From positions 1-64,000 of the forward strand of contig NZ_BDCD01000017.1 in assembly GCF_001613325.1 (NCBI RefSeq): DNA of 64,000 nt, read 5' to 3'. Numbering within the stretch: the first letter of the stretch is position 1; every line of letters begins with the position of its first letter. A program made the position numbers and the translations under genes. Source of the stretch: Nocardia yamanashiensis NBRC 100130 (GTDB taxonomy: Bacteria; Actinomycetota; Actinomycetes; Mycobacteriales; Mycobacteriaceae). The notes beneath the pieces were generated by a model. It was given only the letters and a program-made list of their open reading frames with translations. It ran no database searches and had not been told where the DNA came from. Below are positions 25,690 to 34,040 of the stretch, piece after piece.

Positions 25690-26037
25690 ATGCACATCGC
25701 CTACATCATCGTCACCGTCGTCGCGGCCGCCTGGGTCGGCTTCTCGGCCTTCTCGCTGCTACAGCGCGCGGAATTCGTCACCGCTCCCCTGGTGCAGTAC
25801 GGGGTGCCCGAATCCTGGTGGACGCCACTAGGTCTGCTCAAGGGCGCCGGCGCGATCGGCCTGATCGCCGGGCTGTTCCTGCCGGTGATCGGCATCGCCG
25901 CCGCCATCGGGCTGATCCTGTACTTCCTGGGCGCGGTGATCACCAATATTCGCGCCCGCTCCTTCAAGACCATTCCGTTCCCGCTGCTGTACCTGGTCCC
26001 GGTCGCGGTCGCCATGGGCCTGGGCCTGGCCGCCTGA
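25690..26037 (+). CDS. DoxX-like membrane protein
   Basis: This 115-residue protein has four hydrophobic helices and the DoxX-family look: a first helix, YGVPESWWTPLGLLKGAGAI, then GLFLPVIGIAAAIGLILYF. DoxX-like proteins sit in the membrane and are linked to redox or thiosulfate chemistry in some species, but most, like this one, have no proven role. The ATG at 25690 follows GAAGGAAG. The 3' end is seven bases from the convergent arsenate reductase gene. Confidence 0.8.
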   Translation: MHIAYIIVTVVAAAWVGFSAFSLLQRAEFVTAPLVQYGVPESWWTPLGLLKGAGAIGLIAGLFLPVIGIAAAIGLILYFLGAVITNIRARSFKTIPFPLLYLVPVAVAMGLGLAA

Positions 26038-26044
26038 TCCGGCC

Positions 26045-26704
26045 TCAGGCGTCGAGCGCGGGGGTGCTCACCAGCCCGAGGTTGATGGCCAGCCGGTGCA
26101 CGCGGATCTCGATCTCGTCCCGGATGGCGCGGATCTCCTCCATGGTCTGGCCCGCCGGATCGGGCAGCGGCCACTGTTCGAAGCGGTGGCCGGAGACCAG
26201 CGGATCGGTGTCGCCGCAACCCATGTCGACGACCACGTCGGCGGCGCGCACGAATTCGTCGGTCCACGGTTTGGGGAATTCGGCGGTGATATCGATGCCG
26301 CGTTCGGCCATCGCGGTCACCACCAGCGGATTGACCAGCACATTGGGCGAGGAACCGCCGGACCAGCCGAACGCGGAGTCACCGACCAGATGGTTGAAGA
26401 AGCCCTGCGCCATCTGCGAGCGGCCGGCATTGTGGGTGCACACGAACAGCACCGCGGGCCCGGTCTGGATCGGTTTGCCCTCGGCCTTGGCGGCGGCGAT
26501 CAAGCGTTCACGGGCGAAGCGTTCGGCCAGCGCGGGCCGCTCGCCGCTGAGGGTGGTCACCGAACCCAGCTGGTCGTAAGAGGATTCGAGAATGCGGTCG
26601 ATGGTGGCGGTATCGAAGACGGCGGCGAACTCCGTGCCCAATCGTGCCGCGGCGGCGGGCAATTCCGACCGCTGATCATCGTCTGGAAGCTCTTCCGGCA
26701 GCAC
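26045..26704 (-). CDS. Arsenate reductase, mycothiol-coupled type
   Basis: This 219-residue protein has an N-terminal helical domain (residues about 15-75), as in actinobacterial arsenate-mycothiol transferases. The low-molecular-weight phosphatase-like fold follows, with the active-site loop VLFVCTHNAGRSQMAQGF (catalytic cysteine near 89) and the aspartate-containing WPLPDP loop. The family forms an arsenate-mycothiol adduct that mycoredoxin then reduces. No ars efflux pump or ArsR regulator adjoins it, so the assignment rests on sequence only. A role as another thiol-dependent phosphatase cannot be excluded. Confidence 0.85.
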   Translation of the reverse strand: MLPEELPDDDQRSELPAAAARLGTEFAAVFDTATIDRILESSYDQLGSVTTLSGERPALAERFARERLIAAAKAEGKPIQTGPAVLFVCTHNAGRSQMAQGFFNHLVGDSAFGWSGGSSPNVLVNPLVVTAMAERGIDITAEFPKPWTDEFVRAADVVVDMGCGDTDPLVSGHRFEQWPLPDPAGQTMEEIRAIRDEIEIRVHRLAINLGLVSTPALDA

Positions 26705-26783
26705 GGATCGAGTGTAGGTGGGCGAATGCCCCCGCTCGACTCACGACGCGGCGGCGGTTCGGCGCGCGGCTAGGGTGGGAACC

Positions 26784-27134
26784 GTGCCACTAGTCGAAGT
26801 GACCTACGCACCGCGCGTCGCGGAATCCGTCCTGCGGGAACTGGGCGAGAAGCTGCCGCATCTGATTTCGCTGGCGGTGGAATGCCCGGAGGAACCCTAT
26901 GACGGGGACCTGCAGCCGGGTGACGTGGAGATACGCTTCCGGCCGCTCGGTCCGTTCGACCGGAGCGGCCTCGACGTGGTGATCGAGATCCGTTCGAAGT
27001 ACTTCGAGAGCCGGGCGCTCGATCGACAGCAGCGGGTCGACCTGCTGTGCGAATGGATCGAAGCCGAGACCGGGCTGGACGACTTCGGGGTGTATCTGTC
27101 GCTGCCGGTCGCCGCCTGGGCTCAGACGGAGTGA
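26784..27134 (+). CDS. Conserved small hypothetical protein
   Basis: This 116-residue soluble protein probably starts at GTG 26784, which follows AGGGTGGGA. It has mixed alpha/beta character with DVEIRFRPLGPFDRSG and VVIEIRSKYFESR strands and a helical RQQRVDLLCEWIE segment, an organisation reminiscent of small tautomerase-like folds. No proline start residue or other diagnostic site confirms that. The function is unknown. It converges with the tiny zinc-ribbon gene. Confidence 0.6.
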   Translation: MPLVEVTYAPRVAESVLRELGEKLPHLISLAVECPEEPYDGDLQPGDVEIRFRPLGPFDRSGLDVVIEIRSKYFESRALDRQQRVDLLCEWIEAETGLDDFGVYLSLPVAAWAQTE

Positions 27135-27156
27135 CCGGCGGGCGCGAACAGCGGTT

Positions 27157-27276
27157 TCAGCGCGGGCAGGAGCAGCGCTGCGCGGCGGGCACATCGCCGA
27201 GGACGTCCTCGACGTGGCTGCCGCAGCCCTCGTAGCCGGGCTTGCCGCAGGTCGGACAGGTGATGCGCATGCACAT
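27157..27276 (-). CDS. 39-residue zinc-ribbon protein
   Basis: This very short gene encodes MCMRITCPTCGKPGYEGCGS, then a linker, and ends QRCSCPR. The spacing CPTCG...GCG...CSC is that of a one-finger zinc ribbon. Similar mini-proteins with a HVEDVLGDVP-type linker occur widely in Mycobacteriales and are often missed by gene callers. A GAGGAAGG ribosome-binding site precedes the ATG. The function is unknown. It may instead start at the second ATG (27,270). Confidence 0.75.
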   Translation of the reverse strand: MCMRITCPTCGKPGYEGCGSHVEDVLGDVPAAQRCSCPR

Positions 27277-27348
27277 GGGAGGGTTCCTTCCTCGGGAACG
27301 GCGATATCTATCCGCAGGTGAGCATGTCATACGGGTACGACAAAGGAA

Positions 27349-28506
27349 TCAGGGGCGGCGCAGCAGTCGGCGCAACCGGTCGTGCGGGAGCGCCGGGGAG
27401 CGATGGCCGTCACGTCCGGTCATATCGTTGTTCACGATCAGGGCGTTGAGCACCGACTCCTCGACGGCCTCCACCACAGCGGTGTAGACGGCGTCCATCC
27501 GGTTCCACGGCAGGCGCGTACTGGTGACCAGTTCGGAGCGCGACGGATAGCCGGTGGGAAAACCGGTGTCCGGCAAGCGATCTCCGGCGGTGGAGAAGGC
27601 CAGGAACAGATCGCCGGAGAACAGGCTGCCGGTGGTGCCGGTGCGGGCCAGCCCGAGCGGCACTCGGCGCGCCATCGCCTTGCACTGCAGCGCGTCGACG
27701 GGCGCGTCGGTGGCGATGATCACGATGACCGAACCGGCGCCGGCGGGCGGGGCGGGTGTGCTGGGAGTCGGGCGCGCCTCCATGGGGTTCTCCACGTCCA
27801 GCGCGGCGCCCACGCGTTGACCCGCGATGGTGAGTTCGGCGCGGGAACCGAAGTTGGCCTGCACGAACACCCCGAGGGTGTAGGAGTGGCCGCACAGTTC
27901 CAGGCGGCGCGAGGCGGTGCCGCTGCCGCCCTTGAAGGCGTAGCAGTTCATGCCGGTGCCGCCGCCGATCGAACCCTCGCGCAGCGGCGCCGATTCCGCC
28001 GCGTCCAGCGCCGCGCACACGATCTCGGGGGTGACGTGCCCGCCGTTGATGTCGTTGAGGTAGCCGTCCCAGGTCTCGGCGCAGACCGGCAGCAGCCATT
28101 CCCGGGCCAGCTGCGCGGGCTGGCGATTGATCCACTGCACCACGCCGGTGTGGCAGGCGCCGATGGCATGGGTGTTGGAAATGGTTACGGGCAAGGACAA
28201 TTGGCCGACTTCGTCGATCCAGGCGGTCCCGGTCATCTCGCCATTGCCGTTGAGCGAGTACCAGCCCGCCGTGCACGGCCGCCCCAGCCCGTCCCGCCCG
28301 CGCGGCAGGATGGCGGTGACCCCGGTGCGCACCGGCCCCTCCCCCACCCGCAGCTCGCCGTCGCCGGAAATCAGGGTGCGGTAACCCACTTCGACGCCGG
28401 GCACATCGGTGATGGCGTTCCACGGTCCCGGCCGGCCGCTGGGCGCGATGCCGAGCGCCCGCGCCCGGGGCCGGCCGTCGGGCGAGAACGATTGGCGTTC
28501 GGTCAT
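27349..28506 (-). CDS. P1-family (DmpA-like) aminopeptidase
   Basis: This 385-residue protein is an N-terminal nucleophile hydrolase of the DmpA family. Self-cleavage is expected between Gly258 and Ser259 in PAGAGSVIVIIATDAP, making Ser259 the N-terminal nucleophile. Other family stretches are ITDVPGVEVGY near the start, SNTHAIGACHTG and GSIGGGTGMNCYAFKGGSG. DmpA-type enzymes release N-terminal D- or L-amino acids or beta-amino acids from peptides and amides. The gene is translationally coupled to the upstream TetR gene (ATGA), and an amino acid permease is divergently encoded, so the locus probably takes up and uses a specific amino acid or peptide. Confidence 0.9.
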   Translation of the reverse strand: MTERQSFSPDGRPRARALGIAPSGRPGPWNAITDVPGVEVGYRTLISGDGELRVGEGPVRTGVTAILPRGRDGLGRPCTAGWYSLNGNGEMTGTAWIDEVGQLSLPVTISNTHAIGACHTGVVQWINRQPAQLAREWLLPVCAETWDGYLNDINGGHVTPEIVCAALDAAESAPLREGSIGGGTGMNCYAFKGGSGTASRRLELCGHSYTLGVFVQANFGSRAELTIAGQRVGAALDVENPMEARPTPSTPAPPAGAGSVIVIIATDAPVDALQCKAMARRVPLGLARTGTTGSLFSGDLFLAFSTAGDRLPDTGFPTGYPSRSELVTSTRLPWNRMDAVYTAVVEAVEESVLNALIVNNDMTGRDGHRSPALPHDRLRRLLRRP

Positions 28507-29132
28507 TTCCGGGTCTCCTCGCTGTCGACGGTGAGCTCGGCGCAGCCGGTGGCGGTGCGCGCGTAGGAACAGATGAGCGCGGCGGCGCGGGCCGGGTTCA
28601 GGGATCGGTTGCGGCTCACGATGTGCAGTCCGTAGGCGTCTTCCAGGGCCACCAGATTCCGCGCCACGTCCAGGACGGATCCGTCGATCCGGAAGTGCCC
28701 CTGCGCGATTCCCACTTCCAGGGCGCTGGCGTACACCGCCACCTGCTGATTGAACAGGGCGGTGATCAGGTCGCCGTGCTGGGCGGAGACGGCATGGTAG
28801 GAGGCCAGCCGGTAGAGCGCGATCACCAGCGTGTCGTCGGCGGATTCGGGCAGTCCGGCGCGGATCAAAGCGGCGATCTTGGCCCGGGCGTCCGGAATCT
28901 CGCTCACCAGGTCCAGGCGGGCGCCGAAGAAGCGGTCGCTGGCGAAGCGGTGCACCTCGTGCAGCAGGTTGGCCAGATCGTCGAAGTAGTAGTGCACGGT
29001 GGCCGGGGAGACGCCCGCGACCCCGGCGATCTCCCGTATGCGCAGCCGGTCCACGCCGGGGTCGGCGACGGCGGACAGCGCGGCGCTCAGGATGGCGCGG
29101 CGCGCCTGCTCCTGGTCTTTCTTCCTGGCCAT
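28503..29132 (-). CDS. TetR-family regulator
   Basis: This 209-residue protein has an N-terminal TetR helix-turn-helix (RLRIREIAGVAGVSPATVHY, then YFDDLANLL, residues about 25-65) and a helical ligand domain. ATG 29132 has GGGGAT upstream and is preferred over the in-frame start 31 codons earlier. It overlaps the DmpA gene by four bases and is divergent from the permease gene. Two inverted repeats lie in the intergenic region, so it most likely represses its own operon and the permease and responds to their substrate. Confidence 0.85.
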   Translation of the reverse strand: MARKKDQEQARRAILSAALSAVADPGVDRLRIREIAGVAGVSPATVHYYFDDLANLLHEVHRFASDRFFGARLDLVSEIPDARAKIAALIRAGLPESADDTLVIALYRLASYHAVSAQHGDLITALFNQQVAVYASALEVGIAQGHFRIDGSVLDVARNLVALEDAYGLHIVSRNRSLNPARAAALICSYARTATGCAELTVDSEETRK

Positions 29133-29145
29133 CGGATCCCCTTGT

Positions 29146-29227
29146 TGACTAACAGTTAAGTCATTGTTACGGCATTCCGTAGCTCTTGTCCTGGCGACAT
29201 CGCGCATTCTTTGATTTGAAGTCAAAG
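29146..29227. promoter_or_regulatory. Candidate TetR operators in divergent intergenic region
   Basis: Two inverted repeats stand out in the A/T-richer gap between the TetR gene and the permease gene. TGACTAACAGTTAAGTCA lies at 29,146-29,163, just ahead of the TetR start. CTTTGATTTGAAGTCAAAG (six-base arms, seven-base spacer) lies at 29,209-29,227, just ahead of the permease start. Their placement next to each gene fits repressor binding sites. No binding evidence can be taken from sequence alone. Confidence 0.45.
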
Positions 29228-29239
29228 AAAGGCTGCGTC

Positions 29240-30655
29240 ATGGCCACTCCCGCACCGCTGTCCCCCGAACCCGACCAGACCCACCTCGCCCGCTACCCGC
29301 AGCAGCTCGCCCGCGCGCTCGGCATGAGCGAGAACATCCTCATCACCCTCTCCGCCGTGACGCCCGCGTCCAGCGTGTTCATCATCGTGCCGGCGATCCT
29401 GCTGGCGGTCGGCGGCGCTTCGGTGCTGACGCTCGCGCTGGCCGCGGTGGTCTCGGTGTTCGTCGGGCTCTGCTATGCCGAACTGGCGGCGGCGTATCCG
29501 ATCACCGGCGGCGAATACACCTGGGCGGCAAGGCTGCTCGGCCGCCCCACCGGCTTCGCGCTGTTCCTGCTCACGCTGGTGAACGGGGTGCTGATCATCG
29601 CGGTGATCGCGCTGGGCACCGGCGACTATCTGAGCGTGGCGATTCCGAGCCTGTCGGGCGAATGGGTCGGGGTGGGCGTCATCGCGGTCACCACGGTGGT
29701 CGCCACCCTGAACATCAAGACCAACGCCTGGGTGACCGGAATCTTTCTGTGCGTGGAGGTTTCGGCCATCGTCGTGCTGATCGCGCTCGGTTTCGGGCAT
29801 ATGGAGCGCGGGCCGGAGACCTTCTTCCAGCCGCGCACCGCCGGCGCGGACGGGCTGGAGAGCGTGGGGATGGCGACGCTGGCGAGCATGATCCCGGTGG
29901 CGTTGTTCGCCTACAACGGTTACGGAGCGGCCGTGTACTACGCCGAGGAGACCAAGCAGGCCTCGCGCACCATCGGGCGGGTGATCATGATCTGCCTGGC
30001 CGCCACCGTGGCCATCGAGATGCTGCCGCTGGCGGCGGTGGTGCTCGGCGCGCCCGGGCTGCCGGAACTGCTGCACAGCGACGCGCCGCTGAACTACTTC
30101 CTGACCGAGCGCGGCGGGTCGGCGGTGAACACCGCGGTGAGCGTGGGCATCGCGATCGCCATCGTGAACGCGGTGATCGCCATCATCCTGCAGATCTCGC
30201 GCCTGGTGTTCGCCTCCGCGCGCGATCGCAGCTGGCCCGATCCGGTCGATCGGGCGCTGGGGTCGGTGCATCCGCGCCTGCGCACACCGGTGATCGCCAC
30301 GCTGGTGGTCGGGGCGCTGGCCGCCGTCGCCGCCGCGCTGCTGCCGTTGCGGCTGCTGATCATCGCCACCGGGGCGGGGCTGGTGCTGGTGTATCTGGTG
30401 GTGGCGCTGGCGGCCTTGCGGATTCGCCGGGTGCGGCCCGCGGACGCGCCCGGCTATCGCATGCCCTGGTGGCCGTGGCCGCCGCTGCTGCTGATCGCCG
30501 CCATGGTCTACGCGGCCTACAGCGCGGTGCGGGATTCCTGGCAGCCGATGCTGTTCGCGGCCGGGGCGATGGCGGCGGGGTTCCTGTACTACCTGCTGTA
30601 TCTGCGCCCGCGCCGGGACGAGCGCTGGACGCTGCCGGATCCGGCACAGGATTGA
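29240..30655 (+). CDS. APC-family amino acid permease
   Basis: This 471-residue permease has about twelve transmembrane helices. The N-terminal region MSENILITLSAVTPASSVFI is the APC first-helix motif, and helix 3 onwards carries AAAYPITGGEYTWAARLLGRP. These features are those of amino acid/polyamine/organocation symporters of the plasma membrane. The ATG follows AAAGAAAGG. The substrate is probably the amino acid released by the divergent DmpA peptidase, an inference from context. Expression is likely controlled by the divergent TetR protein. Confidence 0.85.
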   Translation: MATPAPLSPEPDQTHLARYPQQLARALGMSENILITLSAVTPASSVFIIVPAILLAVGGASVLTLALAAVVSVFVGLCYAELAAAYPITGGEYTWAARLLGRPTGFALFLLTLVNGVLIIAVIALGTGDYLSVAIPSLSGEWVGVGVIAVTTVVATLNIKTNAWVTGIFLCVEVSAIVVLIALGFGHMERGPETFFQPRTAGADGLESVGMATLASMIPVALFAYNGYGAAVYYAEETKQASRTIGRVIMICLAATVAIEMLPLAAVVLGAPGLPELLHSDAPLNYFLTERGGSAVNTAVSVGIAIAIVNAVIAIILQISRLVFASARDRSWPDPVDRALGSVHPRLRTPVIATLVVGALAAVAAALLPLRLLIIATGAGLVLVYLVVALAALRIRRVRPADAPGYRMPWWPWPPLLLIAAMVYAAYSAVRDSWQPMLFAAGAMAAGFLYYLLYLRPRRDERWTLPDPAQD

Positions 30656-30695
30656 GACGAACCGGTCGGTGCGGCCGGCTCGGTAGGCTGGCCGC

Positions 30696-31031
30696 ATGCT
30701 GATCAGAAGGTCTCTCGCGCTCGCCGGATTCACCGCCCTGGCGGCGCTCGGCGCGGCCGCCTGTACCGCCGAGGGCAATGGCTCCAAGACCGAATGCCAG
30801 GTGAGCGGCTGCACCATCACCTTCGATCGCGGGGTGAGCGCCAAGGCCACCGTGCTCGGGGTGGACGCGGAACTGGTTGCGGTGAACGGGGATACGGTCA
30901 CCATGAAGGTCGGCGGGCAGCAGGTGTCGGTGCCGGTCGGGAACACCCAGCCGGCCGATGGCATGAGCGTGTCGGTTCAGGAGGTCACGGGCGACAAGGT
31001 CGTGGTCAAGGTGGCCACCGGCATCAACTGA
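30696..31031 (+). CDS. Putative lipoprotein
   Basis: This 111-residue protein begins with a signal peptide ending in a lipobox, ALGAAAC (cysteine near residue 23), so it should be lipid-anchored outside the membrane. The mature part has two further cysteines (ECQVSGC) and a run of short beta-strands (TVTMKVGGQQVSVPVG, VSVQEVTGDKVVVKV), suggesting a small beta-barrel. The function is unknown. The last 55 bases overlap the 3' end of the convergent radical SAM gene. Confidence 0.75.
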   Translation: MLIRRSLALAGFTALAALGAAACTAEGNGSKTECQVSGCTITFDRGVSAKATVLGVDAELVAVNGDTVTMKVGGQQVSVPVGNTQPADGMSVSVQEVTGDKVVVKVATGIN

Positions 31032-31867
31032 GCGGGGATCCGCTCCAGTACGCCGCCCGCGAAGACGTCGTAGAGCGGCAGCGTTTCCAGGTGCACGTAG
31101 CCGATGTGGCAGTCGCACACGGTGTTCGGGCAGGCGCGCGGGGCCAGCGCGGTGCGATAGCTGCCGTCGTAGAGGTTGCCCAGTTCGGTGCGGACGAAAT
31201 GGCAGCGGCGCACGGTGCCGTCGCCGTCCACCGAGATGACCGATTCGCCGGTGCGGCAGGGCATTCCGGCCGACGGGTGCGGGTACAGGCTGTAAGCGAA
31301 GAGCGGGTCGATCGCCTGCCAGGCCTCGGCGTCGGCGTCCGAAAGCTCATGCCCCTCGGGCGCGTTCACCCACAGGTAGATGTGCTCGGGTAGGTCCGCG
31401 CGCAGGCGGTGCGCGGCCGGGAGATGCTCCGGGAAGCCGACGATGCCCACGCTGTAGCGGATGCCGCGCCGGCTCAGGTCCGCGCATTTGGCGCTGAACC
31501 GGTCGTAGGGCGTCTGTCCCGGGTGGTAGGTGCACCACAGCGCCAGGGTGCGCGGGTTGGCGGAGGAGAGCCAGTCGGTGCGGCAGCTCAGGTTGGTCTG
31601 GATGGCGACCCGGCGCACATTCGGCAGGTGCGAGAGTTCGATGAGGGTGCGCCGGTACCAGGAGCGCACCAGGCCCTCGCCCCACGGTGTGAACAGGATC
31701 GACAGGCGGTCACCGCGCTGTTCGGCCACCCAGGCGGCGAAGCGTTCCAGGGCGGCGCGGTCGGCGCGTAATTGCTCGCGGCTGTCGCGGCGCTTGGCGA
31801 AAGGGCAGTAGGGGCAATCGTAGTCGCACGAAGCGAGCGGGCCGCGGTAGAGAATGGTCAGGTCCAT
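30977..31867 (-). CDS. STM4011-family radical SAM protein
   Basis: This 296-residue radical SAM enzyme has the iron-sulfur motif CDYDCPYC (cysteines near 14, 18 and 21). The second region has C-terminal cysteines (RRCHFVRTELGN, then ACPNTVCDCHIG) that could hold an auxiliary cluster, as in SPASM-like proteins. It is the last gene of a five-gene operon with overlapping ends (35,175-36,125 back to here). The combination of two radical SAM proteins, a sulfatase-like hydrolase, an ATP-grasp-like protein and a leucine-rich-repeat protein corresponds to the families named after Salmonella STM4011-STM4015. Substrate and product are unknown to me. Confidence 0.85.
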   Translation of the reverse strand: MDLTILYRGPLASCDYDCPYCPFAKRRDSREQLRADRAALERFAAWVAEQRGDRLSILFTPWGEGLVRSWYRRTLIELSHLPNVRRVAIQTNLSCRTDWLSSANPRTLALWCTYHPGQTPYDRFSAKCADLSRRGIRYSVGIVGFPEHLPAAHRLRADLPEHIYLWVNAPEGHELSDADAEAWQAIDPLFAYSLYPHPSAGMPCRTGESVISVDGDGTVRRCHFVRTELGNLYDGSYRTALAPRACPNTVCDCHIGYVHLETLPLYDVFAGGVLERIPAQLMPVATLTTTLSPVTS

Positions 31868-31872
31868 GGCGG

Positions 31873-33201
31873 TTACTTCGGTTCGTAGGCGGTCATGGCG
31901 GCGTGCACGGCCGGGGAGAACAGGCGCGGGCCGAGCGCGTCGGAGTAGGCCAGGCCCTCGGGGGTGAGGCGCAGGCGATCCGGTCCGTACTCCAGCCAGC
32001 CCAGGTCGGCGAATTCCCTTAGCTCCGTAGGGAAATGGGCGTCGGGGTGCGCGCCGAAGCGGTCCCGGTAGGAGGCGAGATCCATGCCGTCGGCTTGCAG
32101 CAGGGATTGCAGGAGGTGACGGCGGCGCGTTTCGTCGGCGTCCATCCGGAAGCCGACTTCGGCGCGGGTGAAATCCGTTGTGCCGGTGTAGGTGTCGATG
32201 ATACCGCGCACCTCGCGGGTTTCCACCGCGTAGTCGAACGAGTAGTGCAGTCCCGCCGTGTAAGACCGCGCCCCGCAGCCGAGACCGATCATGCCGTCGA
32301 TCTGGCAGGCGTAGTCTTCGGGTCCCTCGGCCGGAGCGTCGGCGCGGCGGAACATGCGCATGGAGCGTTGCTCGTAACCGTTGGCCAGCAGGTGATCCCG
32401 GCCCGCCGCGTACAGGCGCAGGCGCTGCTCGTCCCACTCGGCGTCGGCGTCCGCACCGTGTTTTCCGAGCCCGGTGAGGGGACGGACGTACAGCGGATAC
32501 AGGTAGAGCTCCTCGGGCCGCCAGGCCAGCGCCGCGTCCAGGGAGGTGCGCCAGGTCCGCTCGGTCTGGCCGTCGATGCCGTAGATCAGATCGATGTTCA
32601 GGATCGGGATGTCCGCGGCCCGAATGCGTTCCAGCGCGGCCTCGACCTCGGCGCGGCGCTGCGGGCGGACCGCCGAGCGGGCCTCGGCATCGACGAAACT
32701 CTGGACGCCGATGCTCACCCGGGTGGCGCCGCGCTCGGCCAGTACGGTCAGGCGGTCCGCGGTCGCGGTGGTCGGCGAGGTCTCCACGGACAGCGGGATG
32801 CCCCGCAGGTCCGCGCCCATGCGCAGTTCGGCGATATCGCAGAGCCGCGCCAGTTCGGCGGCCGTCAGATAGGTGGGGGTGCCGCCGCCGAACGCCGCGG
32901 CGGCGAAGCGGACCGGGCCGTCGCCCAGGGCTTCCCGCACCGCCCGCGCCTGGCGTTCCAGGGCATCGAGGTAGCGGGTGGTGAGTTCGCCGGGCGCGCC
33001 CACCCGGGTGAAGAGGTTGCAGAAACCGCAGCGGTATTCGCAGAACGGGATGTGCGCGTACAGCGACAGGGCGTCCTTGGGTTCGGCCGCCCACAGCTCG
33101 CGCAGCGGCGGGCGCTGCGGGGCGAGCGGGCGGTAGGCCGTCTTGTGCGGGTAGCCGTAGACGTAGTTGCGATACGGGCGGGGGCGGGTGAGCGTGTTCA
33201 T
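31873..33201 (-). CDS. STM4012-family radical SAM protein (HemN/HemW-like)
   Basis: This 442-residue protein resembles coproporphyrinogen oxidase-like radical SAM enzymes. The motif CEYRCGFC follows LYAHIPF near residue 55. AFGGGTPTYL, ETSPTTA, RVSIGVQSF and LIYGIDGQT then appear in the HemN/HemW order, and a C-terminal helical domain closes the chain. Despite this likeness it belongs with the STM4011-STM4015 operon rather than with haem genes. The start (ATG 33201) overlaps the stop of the hydrolase gene by four bases, and the stop is five bases from the next gene's start. Confidence 0.85.
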   Translation of the reverse strand: MNTLTRPRPYRNYVYGYPHKTAYRPLAPQRPPLRELWAAEPKDALSLYAHIPFCEYRCGFCNLFTRVGAPGELTTRYLDALERQARAVREALGDGPVRFAAAAFGGGTPTYLTAAELARLCDIAELRMGADLRGIPLSVETSPTTATADRLTVLAERGATRVSIGVQSFVDAEARSAVRPQRRAEVEAALERIRAADIPILNIDLIYGIDGQTERTWRTSLDAALAWRPEELYLYPLYVRPLTGLGKHGADADAEWDEQRLRLYAAGRDHLLANGYEQRSMRMFRRADAPAEGPEDYACQIDGMIGLGCGARSYTAGLHYSFDYAVETREVRGIIDTYTGTTDFTRAEVGFRMDADETRRRHLLQSLLQADGMDLASYRDRFGAHPDAHFPTELREFADLGWLEYGPDRLRLTPEGLAYSDALGPRLFSPAVHAAMTAYEPK

Positions 33202-34040
33202 GCGGGGCCCTCGAGGAAGAACTGGGCGTACGGGACGGTCCAGACGGCTTCGTGTCCGAGGCGATGGCCGGTGAAGCCGTCGTCGCCGTAGGTGGTGCCG
33301 TGATCGGAGCAGACGATGGCGAAGCAGCGGCGGCGGCTGCTCGCGGCGGCGAACAGGCGGCCGAGGTGGCGGTCCACGTATTCCAGTGCGGCGGCGTGGG
33401 TTTCGCGGGTGTCGCCGGCGTCCCGGGTCGCGCCGGGTAGGTGGAACCAATTGGGCTGGTGCAGGGCCGAGACGTTCACGAACAGCAGCAGCCGGCGCTG
33501 GGCGGGCAGTTCCGCGACGATCTGCTCGGCGCGGGCGACCTGCGCTTCGAAGGAGGTCGGCGAGGCCACGGAAAACTCCTGCTCCCAATGGCTTTCCTGG
33601 AACAGGCCGGGCAGCACCGAGCCGAGTGCGGCCTGCTTGTTGAAGAACCCCACTCCCCCGATGCAGACCGTGCGATAGCCCGCCGCCGCCAGGGCCTGGA
33701 CGAAATCGGGTGTGTCGTAGACGAAGGTGCGGCCCGCGGTGGTCTCGCTGCCGGCGAAGCGCGAGGCGAACAGGCGGGGATGCGGGCCGGGCGTCGCCGG
33801 GGTGGGCAGGAATCCGGCGAACATGGCCTGATGCGAGGCGTAGGTGAAACTGCCCGGCGCATGGCGTTTCTCCCAGCCGCTCGCGGGCAGGTGGCGGGCC
33901 AGGTTCGGCAGGCGTCCCGCCGCCAGCAGTTCGGCGGCCACGTCGTAGCGCAGGGTGTCGAGGGTGACGAACAGCAGATCGTCGCGGCCGACCACCTCGT
34001 TCATATCCGGGTCGGCGAGGTGGTGATCAGGCGATGGCAT
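33198..34040 (-). CDS. STM4013/SEN3800-family hydrolase (sulfatase-like)
   Basis: This 280-residue protein of the alkaline phosphatase/sulfatase superfamily has the N-terminal metal-binding strand LLFVTLDTLRYDVA, a FTYASHQAMFAGFLP stretch and the C-terminal metal site CSDHGTTYGDDGFTGH. The residue after the first Asp is Thr, as in phosphodiesterase-type members, rather than the Cys/Ser of true sulfatases. The likely reaction is hydrolysis or transfer at a phosphate or sulfate ester of the pathway's substrate. It overlaps the upstream gene by 14 bases and the downstream one by four. Confidence 0.85.
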   Translation of the reverse strand: MPSPDHHLADPDMNEVVGRDDLLFVTLDTLRYDVAAELLAAGRLPNLARHLPASGWEKRHAPGSFTYASHQAMFAGFLPTPATPGPHPRLFASRFAGSETTAGRTFVYDTPDFVQALAAAGYRTVCIGGVGFFNKQAALGSVLPGLFQESHWEQEFSVASPTSFEAQVARAEQIVAELPAQRRLLLFVNVSALHQPNWFHLPGATRDAGDTRETHAAALEYVDRHLGRLFAAASSRRRCFAIVCSDHGTTYGDDGFTGHRLGHEAVWTVPYAQFFLEGPA

